Assembly: GCF_036516095.1 (NCBI RefSeq)
Contig: NZ_DATBUM010000083.1
Location: 1-64,000 of the forward strand
Length of the DNA stretch: 64,000 nucleotides
Source: Fusobacterium_C sp036516095
Lineage (GTDB): Bacteria > Fusobacteriota > Fusobacteriia > Fusobacteriales > Fusobacteriaceae
Direction of reading: 5' to 3'
Position 1 is the first letter of the stretch. Each line of letters starts with the position of its first letter. The position numbers and the translations under genes are program-made. Under the pieces are notes generated by a model. The model made no database searches. It worked only from the letters and a program-made list of their open reading frames with translations, and had not been told where the DNA came from. This document shows, in pieces, positions 53,766 to 61,080 of the stretch.

Positions 53766-54497
53766 TTATTTTGTAAAATATTGTTGATATAGTTTGTCAT
53801 AACTTCCGTCTTCTTTCAAATCCTCCAAAGCTTTGTCAATCTCTTCTAATAGAGAAATATTGTCCTTATGTAGGGCAATGGCATACTCTTCTTTTCCCTC
53901 GTAGATTGCAAAGGTGGATAAGCCGGAGTTTTGTTTCACATATTGTTTTGCCGGTTCTTCATCTAAAATGACTGCAGAAACTTTATCAGCTTGTAGAGCT
54001 AAAATAGCGGCGGAAGCCGAGTTGAAACGCTCCACGGAATATTCGTTTTTGGAGCTGATAAAAACATCTCCCGTATATCCTAAAACCACGCCGATTTTTT
54101 GTCCTTTCAATTGTTCCAAATTGTGTTCTTTGTTTTCTTTTACCATGATATTTTGTTGAGAGATATAATAGTTTTTTGTAAAATTGACATGCTTTTTTCT
54201 CTCTTCCGTTGCCGTCATTCCGGCAATGACCACATCAATTTTTTTACTTTGCAGGGCGGGCAACAATCCATCAAAATTCATGCTTTTGATCTCCACTTTT
54301 TTTCCTATTTTTTTTCCGATTTGATTCATCAAATCAATATCGAAGCCTTTGATTTCTTCGCCTTCCATGTATTCGAAGGGGACAAATTCCGGATTGGTTC
54401 CAACCACGAGTATGCTTTCTTCCTTTCCTTTTCCACAGGCAAAACAGAATAGACAACAGATAACAGTAACAATGAAAAATCCTTTTTTCCCTTTCAT
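53766..54497 (-). CDS. Amino-acid-binding lipoprotein of an ABC importer (family 3)
   Basis: 243 residues. A lipoprotein signal ends CFAC (lipidated Cys21), followed by a SBP_bac_3 domain: VGTNPEFVPFEYMEGEEIKG, FDIDLMNQIGKKIGKK, then DVVIAGMTATEERKKHVNFT with the Arg that binds the amino-acid carboxylate. ATG 54497 has AGGAGGA upstream; the longer frame runs into the terminator region. No permease or ATPase gene is adjacent, so it must use one encoded elsewhere. Its place ahead of argGH behind an arginine-type attenuator suggests arginine, citrulline or ornithine as ligand (inference). Confidence 0.88.
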   Translation of the reverse strand: MKGKKGFFIVTVICCLFCFACGKGKEESILVVGTNPEFVPFEYMEGEEIKGFDIDLMNQIGKKIGKKVEIKSMNFDGLLPALQSKKIDVVIAGMTATEERKKHVNFTKNYYISQQNIMVKENKEHNLEQLKGQKIGVVLGYTGDVFISSKNEYSVERFNSASAAILALQADKVSAVILDEEPAKQYVKQNSGLSTFAIYEGKEEYAIALHKDNISLLEEIDKALEDLKEDGSYDKLYQQYFTK

Positions 54498-54522
54498 AAA
54501 AGTTCCTCCTAGATTTTGATAT

Positions 54523-54556
54523 AAAAAAAACCACTGACAAAAAGTCAATGGTTTTG
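54523..54556 (-). terminator. Second terminator of the arginine-operon leader
   Basis: On the minus strand CCATTGAC-type arms (54551-54544 with 54538-54531, one G-U pair) form a stem followed by a run of eight Ts (54530-54523). It lies between terminator 1 and the first gene. Confidence 0.85.
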
Positions 54557-54566
54557 CACACGAGTA

Positions 54567-54600
54567 ACAAAAAACCGTAGTCCAAAAGAACTACGGCTCC
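54567..54600 (-). terminator. First terminator of the arginine-operon leader
   Basis: On the minus strand CCGTAGT (54596-54590) pairs with ACTACGG (54581-54575), followed by TTTTTTG. It lies about 30 nt after the leader-peptide stop, as in ribosome-mediated attenuators. Confidence 0.88.
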
Positions 54601-54627
54601 CTAACGTATAAACAGAAAACGCATAGA

Positions 54628-54705
54628 TTATTTTTGCACAGAAAAAGAACGCCTATTTCGTTGAAATTTTTGCAGGCTCCTTTTCCTTAGTACTGTCAAT
54701 AACAT
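54628..54705 (-). CDS. Arginine-rich leader peptide of the arginine operon
   Basis: A 25-codon open frame, ATG 54705 to TAA 54628, has an excellent AAGGAGG site at 54720-54714 and sits right behind a consensus promoter. Five codons are arginine: AGG at 7, AGG at 9, CGA at 16, then the adjacent AGG-CGT pair at 18-19. Three more are lysine. AGG appears uncommon in this window's genes, which would make stalling sensitive to charged tRNA-Arg. Two terminators follow. The layout is that of an attenuation leader; I do not recognise it from any described example. Confidence 0.75.
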   Translation of the reverse strand: MLLTVLRKRSLQKFQRNRRSFSVQK

Positions 54706-54739
54706 ATGCTTTTCCTCCTTTGTTTCTTTATTATGTTGA

Positions 54740-54768
54740 AGTATAGCATAAGGAAAAAGCTTTGTCAA
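54740..54768 (-). promoter_or_regulatory. Promoter of the arginine operon
   Basis: On the minus strand TTGACA (54768-54763), exactly 17 bp, TATACT (54745-54740), placed to start transcription just upstream of the leader-peptide ribosome site. Confidence 0.88.
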
Positions 54769-54822
54769 ATTTTTTTTTGAATTTTTCATTGCACAGTTTT
54801 TTAAAACATGCTAGGATATGAA

Positions 54823-54828
54823 TATAAT
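54823..54828 (+). promoter_or_regulatory. -10 element of the 54866 gene
   Basis: TATAAT at 54823-54828, about 38 nt before the ATG. The -35 region (around 54800) is poor. Confidence 0.5.
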
Positions 54829-54865
54829 AGGTTATAAATATACTTAAAAGAGGAGGACTGAAAAC

Positions 54866-55564
54866 ATGAAAAAATTTACGATAAGTTTGGGAATCTTTTT
54901 TATCACTTCTCTAGTTACTTTTGCTGCAAATTCTTTGAAACCTGCAGAAGTACTGATGAAAGAGGGAGTGTTTGTAAACGAGAAAGGAGTGGCACTCCAA
55001 GGAGAATATGAGATGAGAGAGGACAGCTATGACTCCGAGTTTATATTTAAAAATGGAAAATTGACAAGTTTTTCCTTTGAAAGCAGAAAAAATAAGAAAA
55101 ATGATTTTGAAGTAGAAGGAAAGTTTACAACTCCTGAAATCTTTAAAGGAGAAATTTCGATTAAAAGTGAAGAAAAACCGAAACAAGAAGAAACTGTAAA
55201 TAAAAAATTATCACTGGACGGAACTGTAGAAGGAACAGCTCTTTATCACTTTGCAACGGAAGTGTTGACAAAATCTCCGGTGAACTTGAAAATTCCAAGC
55301 TTTGCAACGGAAGTGTTGACAAAGTCTCCGGCAGGCTTAAAAATTCCAACATTTAAAATGGTAGAAACTTGGAAGCTTCAAGACGGAAAACGAGAGCTGG
55401 AAGAAGAAAAAATAGTGGAAGTAATAAAAAAAGAAGCCAATACGGATTACAGCATGTTTCAAAAAACAAAAACCGAAGAGGAGCAAATTTTTTCCAAAGG
55501 AAAATTGGTACATACTTCCAAGGGAAGCAGCAGCAGTTCTGAAATGAAGACTATCAAGAAATAA
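54866..55564 (+). CDS. Secreted protein of unknown function with a 17-residue tandem repeat
   Basis: 232 residues with a signal peptide (about 1-21, ending TFAA). The mature part has a GEYEMRED/FIFKNGKLTSFSF beta-type region (about 40-110). Two consecutive near-identical 17-residue units follow (about 129-162, starting FATEVLTKSP), and the C-terminal third is very charged and rich in Lys, Glu and Ser. I do not recognise the family. AGAGGAGG precedes the ATG. It diverges from the arginine operon and ends at its own terminator. Probably periplasmic. Confidence 0.8.
   Translation: MKKFTISLGIFFITSLVTFAANSLKPAEVLMKEGVFVNEKGVALQGEYEMREDSYDSEFIFKNGKLTSFSFESRKNKKNDFEVEGKFTTPEIFKGEISIKSEEKPKQEETVNKKLSLDGTVEGTALYHFATEVLTKSPVNLKIPSFATEVLTKSPAGLKIPTFKMVETWKLQDGKRELEEEKIVEVIKKEANTDYSMFQKTKTEEEQIFSKGKLVHTSKGSSSSSEMKTIKK
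55250..55351 (+). repeat. 51-bp direct tandem repeat (two units)
   Basis: Units 55250-55300 and 55301-55351 start with the same bases (TTTGCAACGGAAGTGTTGAC) and differ at only a few positions. They encode the 17-residue repeat in frame. Confidence 0.92.
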
Positions 55565-55591
55565 AAAGAAAAAGAAGATATAAAAAGGAAT

Positions 55592-55640
55592 AAACTGCAC
55601 TCCGAAATCTTGATGATATAAAGAAGGGGGCAGTTTTTTT
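55592..55640 (+). terminator. Terminator of the repeat-protein gene
   Basis: AAACTGC with ACTCC pairs with GGGGGCAGTTT, followed by a T-run. It shares arms and part of the loop (AATCTTG, AGAAGG) with the terminator at 26260-26306. Confidence 0.82.
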
Positions 55641-55641
55641 C

Positions 55642-55670
55642 TTGCTTTCTTGTTTTTTCTTTCGTATACT
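55642..55670 (+). promoter_or_regulatory. Promoter of pabAB-pabC
   Basis: TTGCTT (55642-55647), 17 bp, TATACT (55665-55670), 35 nt before the ATG. Confidence 0.7.
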
Positions 55671-55704
55671 GAAAATAGAAACTATGAGATTGAGGGAGAA
55701 GAAA

Positions 55705-57720
55705 ATGAGGACCTTATTGATTGATAACTATGATTCTTACACCTATAATTTATATCAAATGATTGTAGAAGTCACGGGAAAAGAAGTTCTTGTCATCAAA
55801 AATGACGAATACTCTTGGGAGGAAGTACAACAACTTGCTTTTGATGTGGTTGTCATTTCTCCGGGACCCGGAAGCCCTGAAAAAAAAGAAGATTTTGGAG
55901 TTTGCGAGGATATTCTTCGTCATTGTGAAAAACCGATTTTCGGAGTTTGTTTGGGGCATCAGGGTATCTATCATATCTTTGGAGGAGAAGTCGGAAAAGC
56001 TCCTGTTCCCATGCATGGAAGATTGAGTAGAATTTATCATGAAGGAAGGGGAATTTTTCAAAATCTAGAACAGGGAATGCAAGTAGTACGCTATCATTCT
56101 TTGCTATGCAAAGGAGAAGTTCCGAAATGTTTACAGGTAGATGCCAGAACGGAAGAGGGACTGATTATGGCACTTTCTCATAAGACAAAGCCGATTTGGG
56201 GAGTGCAATTTCACCCGGAATCAATTTGTACGGAAAACGGGAAGGAAATGATGGAGAATTTTTTTCACTTGAGTCGTGAATATTATGAGAAACAGGAAAG
56301 CTTTGTCTATGAGAAAATAGATTTTTCGGGAGAGGGAGAAGATATTTTTCGAAGATTGTACCCGAAATTTCCAACATTACTATGGTTGGATAGCAGTAAA
56401 GTGGAGGAAGGATTGTCTCGATTTTCGATTTTCGGAATGTCAAGCTTGGAACGAGGATACAGCTTGCTTTATAAGGTGGACCACGGAATATTGGAAAAAA
56501 AGTATGAAAATGGGAAGGTAGAGAAGTTTCAGGAAAGTATCTTCGATTATTTGCAGACAAGAAAGAAAAATTGGCGAGTGAAAGAAGAGCTTCCTTTTGA
56601 TTTTCAGTTGGGGTATATCGGCTATTTCGGCTATGAGTTAAAACAGGAATGTGTCATGAAAAATCGGCATTCTTATGAAAATCCGGATGCTTTTTTTCGG
56701 TATGTAGACAGGGCTGTGATTTTGGATCATTTGGAGAAAAAATTGTACTTTCTGTCAGAGGGAGATGACAGAACTTGGATGGAAGAGGTAAAAAATCTCC
56801 TACAAAGAGGGAAAACATATCAAGGGAAGGAACATTTTGCAAGCTATCCGAGAGTTGCCTTTGTCAGCAGTCGAAAACAGTATCTTGAAAATATTCGGAA
56901 AAGTCAGGATTTGATTGCTCAAGGAGAAAGTTATGAAATTTGTTTGACCAATCGTTTGGAACTTTTCGCAAAAGTTTGTCCGGTAGATTATTATCTCTTG
57001 CTACGAAAGATAAGTCCTGCTCCTTATTCCGCTTTTTTTCCTTGTGAAACACTAAGTCTCGCTTCTTCCTCTATGGAAAAATTTTTGACCATAGATCGAG
57101 AGGGGAAGGTAGAAACAAAACCGATTAAAGGAACCATTCGTCGAGGAAGTACTGTGGAAGAAGATGAGAAATATAAAAGAAGTTTGGCAGAGGAAGAGAA
57201 GAATCAATCGGAAAATTTAATGATCGTCGATTTGTTGAGAAATGATTTGGGAAAAGTTTGTGATATTGCTTCCGTAACAGTTCCTAAATTGATGACTGTG
57301 GAAAGCTATAGCACTTTACATCAATTAGTCAGTACTGTAAGGGGAAAGGTATCGGGAAAATATGATGCAATAGATGTTATCAAGGCTTGTTTTCCGGGGG
57401 GATCTATGACGGGGGCGCCCAAGAAAAGAACCTTGGAAATTATTGATTCTTTGGAGAGTGTTCCTCGAGGAGTTTATTCGGGAAGCATCGGATTTCTTTC
57501 TCACAACGGAACGGCGGATTTTAATATTGTCATCCGTACAGCTGTGATAGAAGAGGAAAAAGTAAGTTTAGGAGTGGGGGGAGCCATCATTGCTCTTTCT
57601 AATCCGGAGGAAGAATTTCAGGAGATTTTATTGAAGGCAAAGGGTGTTTTGAAAGCATTTCAACTATATTTTAGCGGAAATATGGAAGAAGAGATTCAAA
57701 TAGAGGGCAGCGAAGCATGA
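55705..57720 (+). CDS. pabAB: Fused aminodeoxychorismate synthase (PabA-PabB)
   Basis: 671 residues. An N-terminal glutamine amidotransferase (about 1-195) has the nucleophile Cys82 in FGVCLGHQG and His170-Pro-Glu172 in QFHPES. The C-terminal chorismate-binding domain has PIKGTIRRG, whose Lys marks PabB rather than anthranilate synthase, then GGSMTGAPKKRTLEIID and the IRTAVI end. It makes 4-amino-4-deoxychorismate for folate. ATG 55705 follows GAGGGAG; the upstream in-frame extension covers the promoter and is rejected. It overlaps pabC by 4 nt. Confidence 0.92.
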   Translation: MRTLLIDNYDSYTYNLYQMIVEVTGKEVLVIKNDEYSWEEVQQLAFDVVVISPGPGSPEKKEDFGVCEDILRHCEKPIFGVCLGHQGIYHIFGGEVGKAPVPMHGRLSRIYHEGRGIFQNLEQGMQVVRYHSLLCKGEVPKCLQVDARTEEGLIMALSHKTKPIWGVQFHPESICTENGKEMMENFFHLSREYYEKQESFVYEKIDFSGEGEDIFRRLYPKFPTLLWLDSSKVEEGLSRFSIFGMSSLERGYSLLYKVDHGILEKKYENGKVEKFQESIFDYLQTRKKNWRVKEELPFDFQLGYIGYFGYELKQECVMKNRHSYENPDAFFRYVDRAVILDHLEKKLYFLSEGDDRTWMEEVKNLLQRGKTYQGKEHFASYPRVAFVSSRKQYLENIRKSQDLIAQGESYEICLTNRLELFAKVCPVDYYLLLRKISPAPYSAFFPCETLSLASSSMEKFLTIDREGKVETKPIKGTIRRGSTVEEDEKYKRSLAEEEKNQSENLMIVDLLRNDLGKVCDIASVTVPKLMTVESYSTLHQLVSTVRGKVSGKYDAIDVIKACFPGGSMTGAPKKRTLEIIDSLESVPRGVYSGSIGFLSHNGTADFNIVIRTAVIEEEKVSLGVGGAIIALSNPEEEFQEILLKAKGVLKAFQLYFSGNMEEEIQIEGSEA

Positions 57721-58433
57721 AAATAATAGTAGATGACGGATTTTTGTTTGGAGCGGCAGTCTTTGAAACCATGAAAGTGGAAGACGGAAGGGCTATTTTT
57801 TGTGAAGAGCATTTGAAACGTTTGCAGAAAAGTTTGGATTTTTTTGATATTTCTCAAAAGCTTTCCGAGAAAGACGTTCAAGATTATCTTGCGAAGCAGA
57901 AAGAGAAAGAGTTTGCTTTAAAAATTGTAGTTTCTTCTCAAAATATTCTTTATTTGAAAAGAGAAAATCCTTATTTACATCAAAATAAAGAGATAGGATT
58001 AAGACTATGTTTTTCAAAGGTCTTGAGAAATTCAAGCTCCGCCATGGTCTATCATAAGACGACACAGTATTATGAAAATCGCTTGGAAAAGCAAAAAGCA
58101 AAACAGAAATGCTATGATGAAGTTTTGTTTTGGAATGAACGAGGGGAATTGACGGAAGGAGCGGTTTCCAATATCTTTTTTCTCAAAGGGGATAAACTAT
58201 ATACTCCTTCGCTTTCTTGCGGCTTATTGCCCGGTATTATGCGTGGGAAAATATTGGAACACTATCCGGTAGAAGAAAAAAGCATTCTTCGCGAGGACTT
58301 GCCGGAATTTAATGCCTGTTTTCTGACAAATTCTTTAATGGGAGTTCTTTGGGTAAGAGAAATCGAGGGAATGTTCTATCAAAAAACAAAAAAGATAGAG
58401 GAAATTCTGGCAGAGCAAGCTTCTTGGAAGTGA
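57717..58433 (+). CDS. pabC: 4-amino-4-deoxychorismate lyase (aminotransferase class IV)
   Basis: 238-residue PLP enzyme of fold type IV, releasing pyruvate to give p-aminobenzoate. DDGFLFGAAVFETMKV marks the N-terminus, the PLP lysine is probably the Lys in VYHKTTQYYEN near residue 107, and ELTEGAVSNIFF near residue 145 with GLLPGIMR near residue 170 are family-typical. It overlaps pabAB by 4 nt (ATGA), so both halves of pABA synthesis are translated together. Class IV enzymes are easily confused with branched-chain transaminases; context supports PabC. Confidence 0.87.
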   Translation: MKIIVDDGFLFGAAVFETMKVEDGRAIFCEEHLKRLQKSLDFFDISQKLSEKDVQDYLAKQKEKEFALKIVVSSQNILYLKRENPYLHQNKEIGLRLCFSKVLRNSSSAMVYHKTTQYYENRLEKQKAKQKCYDEVLFWNERGELTEGAVSNIFFLKGDKLYTPSLSCGLLPGIMRGKILEHYPVEEKSILREDLPEFNACFLTNSLMGVLWVREIEGMFYQKTKKIEEILAEQASWK

Positions 58434-58495
58434 AAATATTATTTTTATGGGGGATGAGAGTTTGAAGTAGCTGAAAAATAGGAGATAATTTGTGT

Positions 58496-58501
58496 TATAA
58501 T
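58496..58501 (+). promoter_or_regulatory. Extended -10 promoter of the cupin gene
   Basis: TGT directly before TATAAT (58496-58501) forms an extended -10; no matching -35 is visible. Confidence 0.55.
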
Positions 58502-58536
58502 ATAACAAAAAATATGTGTTTCAGAAGGAGAAGACA

Positions 58537-58884
58537 ATGGTAAAAAATGCGGAAGATTTAATAGAAATCAGTCGAGAAAATGCTTTTGGAGGCTTAGGAA
58601 GTCTGTTTATTGTGGATTATTTAAGTGAAAAAGAATGTAAGGGGAAGTTGAATTTTTTAAGAAGACTTCGTTTGGAGCCGGGGTCTTCTTTGGGGGAACA
58701 CTCTCATACAAGCAATTTTGAAATCTATTTCATTTTGAAAGGAGAAGGACTGTTAATTGATGACGGGATTGAAAAGAAAGTGGGAGTTGGAGATATGATT
58801 TACACGGCAGACGGAGCCAGTCACAGTTTAATCAATCAGGGTGTGGAAGATTTGGAATTTTTAGCCTTCATTATTCCCGAATAA
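58537..58884 (+). CDS. Small cupin-domain protein
   Basis: 115 residues forming a single cupin beta-barrel. Motif 1 is GEHSHTSNFEIYFILKGEG near residue 60, with two His and a Glu as metal ligands; motif 2 is the GDMIYTADGASHSLIN segment near residue 90, with a third His. AGAAGGAG precedes ATG 58537. Function unknown; similar small cupins are sugar isomerases, dioxygenases or simple binding proteins. Single gene between an extended -10 promoter and a terminator. Confidence 0.85.
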   Translation: MVKNAEDLIEISRENAFGGLGSLFIVDYLSEKECKGKLNFLRRLRLEPGSSLGEHSHTSNFEIYFILKGEGLLIDDGIEKKVGVGDMIYTADGASHSLINQGVEDLEFLAFIIPE

Positions 58885-59175
58885 AAAGGGAGAAGCATTC
58901 TCAGTATGATTTTTATTTCGGATGAAAGAGAAGCCTAAGATGAAAGAGTAAAAAATGGCTATCATAAAAGGAACCGACTCAAGAGAAGGTACTTCGAGTC
59001 GGCTCCTCACTATTTTTTATCTTGCTTAGTTTTTCTGATAATGGAAAAGTATTTATCCCTTTATTGTTATGATATTCTATGTCTTTTCTTTTTTGTCGAA
59101 GAGGAAACATGCTTTTGATAGAGTGTAATCTTCCAACAGTATAAAGATGTTTCATTCCTCAAGAAAGAAAAAGGA
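58885..59175. other. Intergenic region between convergent genes
   Basis: About 290 bp between the convergent cupin and dehydrogenase genes. It holds the bidirectional terminator at 58970-59018. The rest is AT-rich, and I see no supported gene or RNA in it. Confidence 0.6.
58970..59018. terminator. Bidirectional terminator between cupin and dehydrogenase genes
   Basis: GGAACCGACTC (58970-58980) pairs with GAGTCGGCTCC (58996-59006) with one mismatch, followed rightwards by TATTTTTT and leftwards by a T-rich CCTTTTATG. Confidence 0.82.
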
Positions 59176-60132
59176 TTAACAAATTCCGTAAGAGTTTCCG
59201 ATTTCAATATATTTCTTCATCACGTCACAAGCTTCTTCAAATCTTTTGTGTTCTCGTTCATCCAAAGGAAGCTCTAAAATTTCTTCCACTCCATTGTTTC
59301 CGATAATCGCAGGAACCCCTGTATAGAAACCGGAATGTCCATATTCTCCATCTAGGTACGCACTGCATGGAAGCACTCTTCTTTCATTGTGGAAAATCGC
59401 TTTGACAAGATTTGCACAGGTGCAACCGATTCCAAATTCGGTACAATTTTTTCCTGCAATAATATCCCAAGCCGTTCGAACCGCTTGTTTTTCCAATTCT
59501 AGTAAATCTACATTTTTAAATTGTTCCGGATGTGTTTTGACATATTCCAAGAAAGGAACTCCATGAATGGTGGCACTTGAATAATTTGCCACTTGAGTAT
59601 CCCCATGTTCTCCCAACATAAAAGCTTGAATCACGCTGCTGTCAATATTTGTCACTTCACTGATAATTCTTCGTAATCTAGCACTGTCAAGTCCGGTACC
59701 GGTACCGATTACTCTGTTTTTTGGGAAACCGGATAGTTGTCTTACAAAATAAGTCACAATGTCAACCGGATTTGTGATAACGACAAAAATTCCTTTAAAC
59801 CCTGCTTTTACCACATCAGGAACGAAGCTTTTAATGGCTTCCATAGAACCTTTCAATTCTTCCAATCTTTGTTTATTTTTGGTTAAGCTTCCCACACTTA
59901 CTACAATGATATCCATTTCAGACAGTTCTTTGATTCCACCGTCTTTGATGATGGTTCTGTGAGGAAGAAAACTTACAGTATCCATACAGTCAATGGCATG
60001 TGCCTTCGCTTTTTCCGGAAGAATATCCATCAATACCATTTCATCACAAATTCCTTGCAATAACATTGCTAAGGCACAGTGACTTCCCACATGTCCAATC
60101 CCCACAATTCCTACTTTTTTTGTTTGTAACAT
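59176..60132 (-). CDS. L-lactate/2-hydroxyacid dehydrogenase with an atypical substrate loop
   Basis: 318-residue NAD-dependent enzyme of the lactate/malate dehydrogenase superfamily. NAD motif GIGHVG (Gly11, Gly13, Gly16), Asp36, Asn121 in ITNPVD, Asp149 and Arg152 in LDSARLR and catalytic His176 in GEHGDTQ are present, as is a candidate substrate-loop Arg89. The mobile loop reads SLTKNKQR, one residue shorter than the usual ANQKPGETR and without its Gln. True lactate specificity is therefore uncertain, and a bulkier 2-oxoacid is possible. ATG 60132 is 8 nt from AAAGGGG; ATG 60138 is too close. Confidence 0.85.
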   Translation of the reverse strand: MLQTKKVGIVGIGHVGSHCALAMLLQGICDEMVLMDILPEKAKAHAIDCMDTVSFLPHRTIIKDGGIKELSEMDIIVVSVGSLTKNKQRLEELKGSMEAIKSFVPDVVKAGFKGIFVVITNPVDIVTYFVRQLSGFPKNRVIGTGTGLDSARLRRIISEVTNIDSSVIQAFMLGEHGDTQVANYSSATIHGVPFLEYVKTHPEQFKNVDLLELEKQAVRTAWDIIAGKNCTEFGIGCTCANLVKAIFHNERRVLPCSAYLDGEYGHSGFYTGVPAIIGNNGVEEILELPLDEREHKRFEEACDVMKKYIEIGNSYGIC

Positions 60133-60171
60133 AGTCATACCCCTTTCAAATAAAATATTCACTATAATTTT

Positions 60172-60177
60172 ATTATA
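60172..60177 (-). promoter_or_regulatory. Extended -10 promoter of the dehydrogenase gene
   Basis: On the minus strand TATAAT (60177-60172) is preceded by TGA, an extended -10. It is divergent from and close to the nucleosidase promoter. Confidence 0.5.
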
Positions 60178-60227
60178 TCATAAATTGTTCAGAGAAAAAA
60201 TATTTTCTTGATACCGGGGAAGTGTGT

Positions 60228-60233
60228 TATAAT
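60228..60233 (+). promoter_or_regulatory. Extended -10 promoter of the nucleosidase-SPL-SDR operon
   Basis: TGT directly before TATAAT (60228-60233); a TTGATA at 60208-60213 is too close (14 bp) to be an ideal -35. Confidence 0.55.
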
Positions 60234-60261
60234 GAAAAGAATAAAAAATGGAGGAAATACA

Positions 60262-61080
60262 ATGGTTTATTTATTTTTTGCTCTCTATGCGGAAGCAAAA
60301 CCTTTTTTAGAAAGGTGGAAGTGTAAAAAACAAAATCAATATATCAAGTATCAAGTGTTTGAAGCAGAGAATATTTGCTGTGTCATTACGGGAGTGGGAA
60401 CGATGAAGATGGCAATCCACGGGACTCATTTTCTTTCTTCCCGTAAGCTGAAGGAAGAGGATATTTTTTGTAATATTGGAGTGGCGGGAACAAAACAAAA
60501 GACATTTCAAACGGGAGAACTCTATGCCGTATATAAAATTCATGCAAAGGAAAGCGGAAGAGATTTCTATCCCGAAGTATTGTATCGACAGAATTTCAAA
60601 GAGGCAAGTTTGGAAAGTTTCTCCAAGATTGTGGGGAAGGAGGAAGCTATACAGGAAGATTTGGTAGACATGGAAGGAGCAGCTTTTTTTGAAACGATGA
60701 CTTTTTTCACCAAAAGACGACAAATTTTTCTGTGGAAGTGTGTGTCTGATTTTTTAGAGGGGGAAAGAGTGCAGCCGGAGGTATTGTTGGAAAAACATGT
60801 AGAGAAGTTAGAGGCATTTTTTAAGAGTTTTATACAAGAGAACAAAAACGGGGAGCAAATAATAAAAGAAGAAGAAAAGCAGCTGCAAGAAATATTGTGG
60901 CAACATCTTTTCTGTTCGGAAACCATGTGTACTCAAGGAAGAGAATTGCTTCATTATGCAGCCTTATCTCAGAGAAATGTGAGAGATCTGATAGAAAAAT
61001 ATTTAAAAATCGAAGTGAATACAAAGTCGGAAGGGAAAAAATATTTTGAGGAGTTACGAAATGAAATCTTGGAATTCTAA
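60262..61080 (+). CDS. MTA/SAH-nucleosidase-like protein with a C-terminal extension
   Basis: 272 residues. The first about 190 follow the PNP/MTAN nucleosidase fold: Glu11 in ALYAEAKPFL matches the catalytic acid of MTA/SAH nucleosidase, GVGTMKMA the phosphate-like loop, Glu138 in DMEGAAFFE the ribose-binding Glu, and Asp163 in CVSDFLEG the purine N7 Asp. The last about 75 residues are a charged helical extension I do not recognise. ATG 60262 follows GGAGG. It overlaps the radical SAM gene by 20 nt. Such enzymes can cleave 5'-deoxyadenosine, a radical SAM by-product, which may explain the pairing. Confidence 0.82.
   Translation: MVYLFFALYAEAKPFLERWKCKKQNQYIKYQVFEAENICCVITGVGTMKMAIHGTHFLSSRKLKEEDIFCNIGVAGTKQKTFQTGELYAVYKIHAKESGRDFYPEVLYRQNFKEASLESFSKIVGKEEAIQEDLVDMEGAAFFETMTFFTKRRQIFLWKCVSDFLEGERVQPEVLLEKHVEKLEAFFKSFIQENKNGEQIIKEEEKQLQEILWQHLFCSETMCTQGRELLHYAALSQRNVRDLIEKYLKIEVNTKSEGKKYFEELRNEILEF

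Noticed and set aside
54523..54768. T-box riboswitch upstream of the arginine operon
   Set aside because: No T-box core or specifier-loop arrangement was seen; a leader peptide with Arg codons explains the region better.
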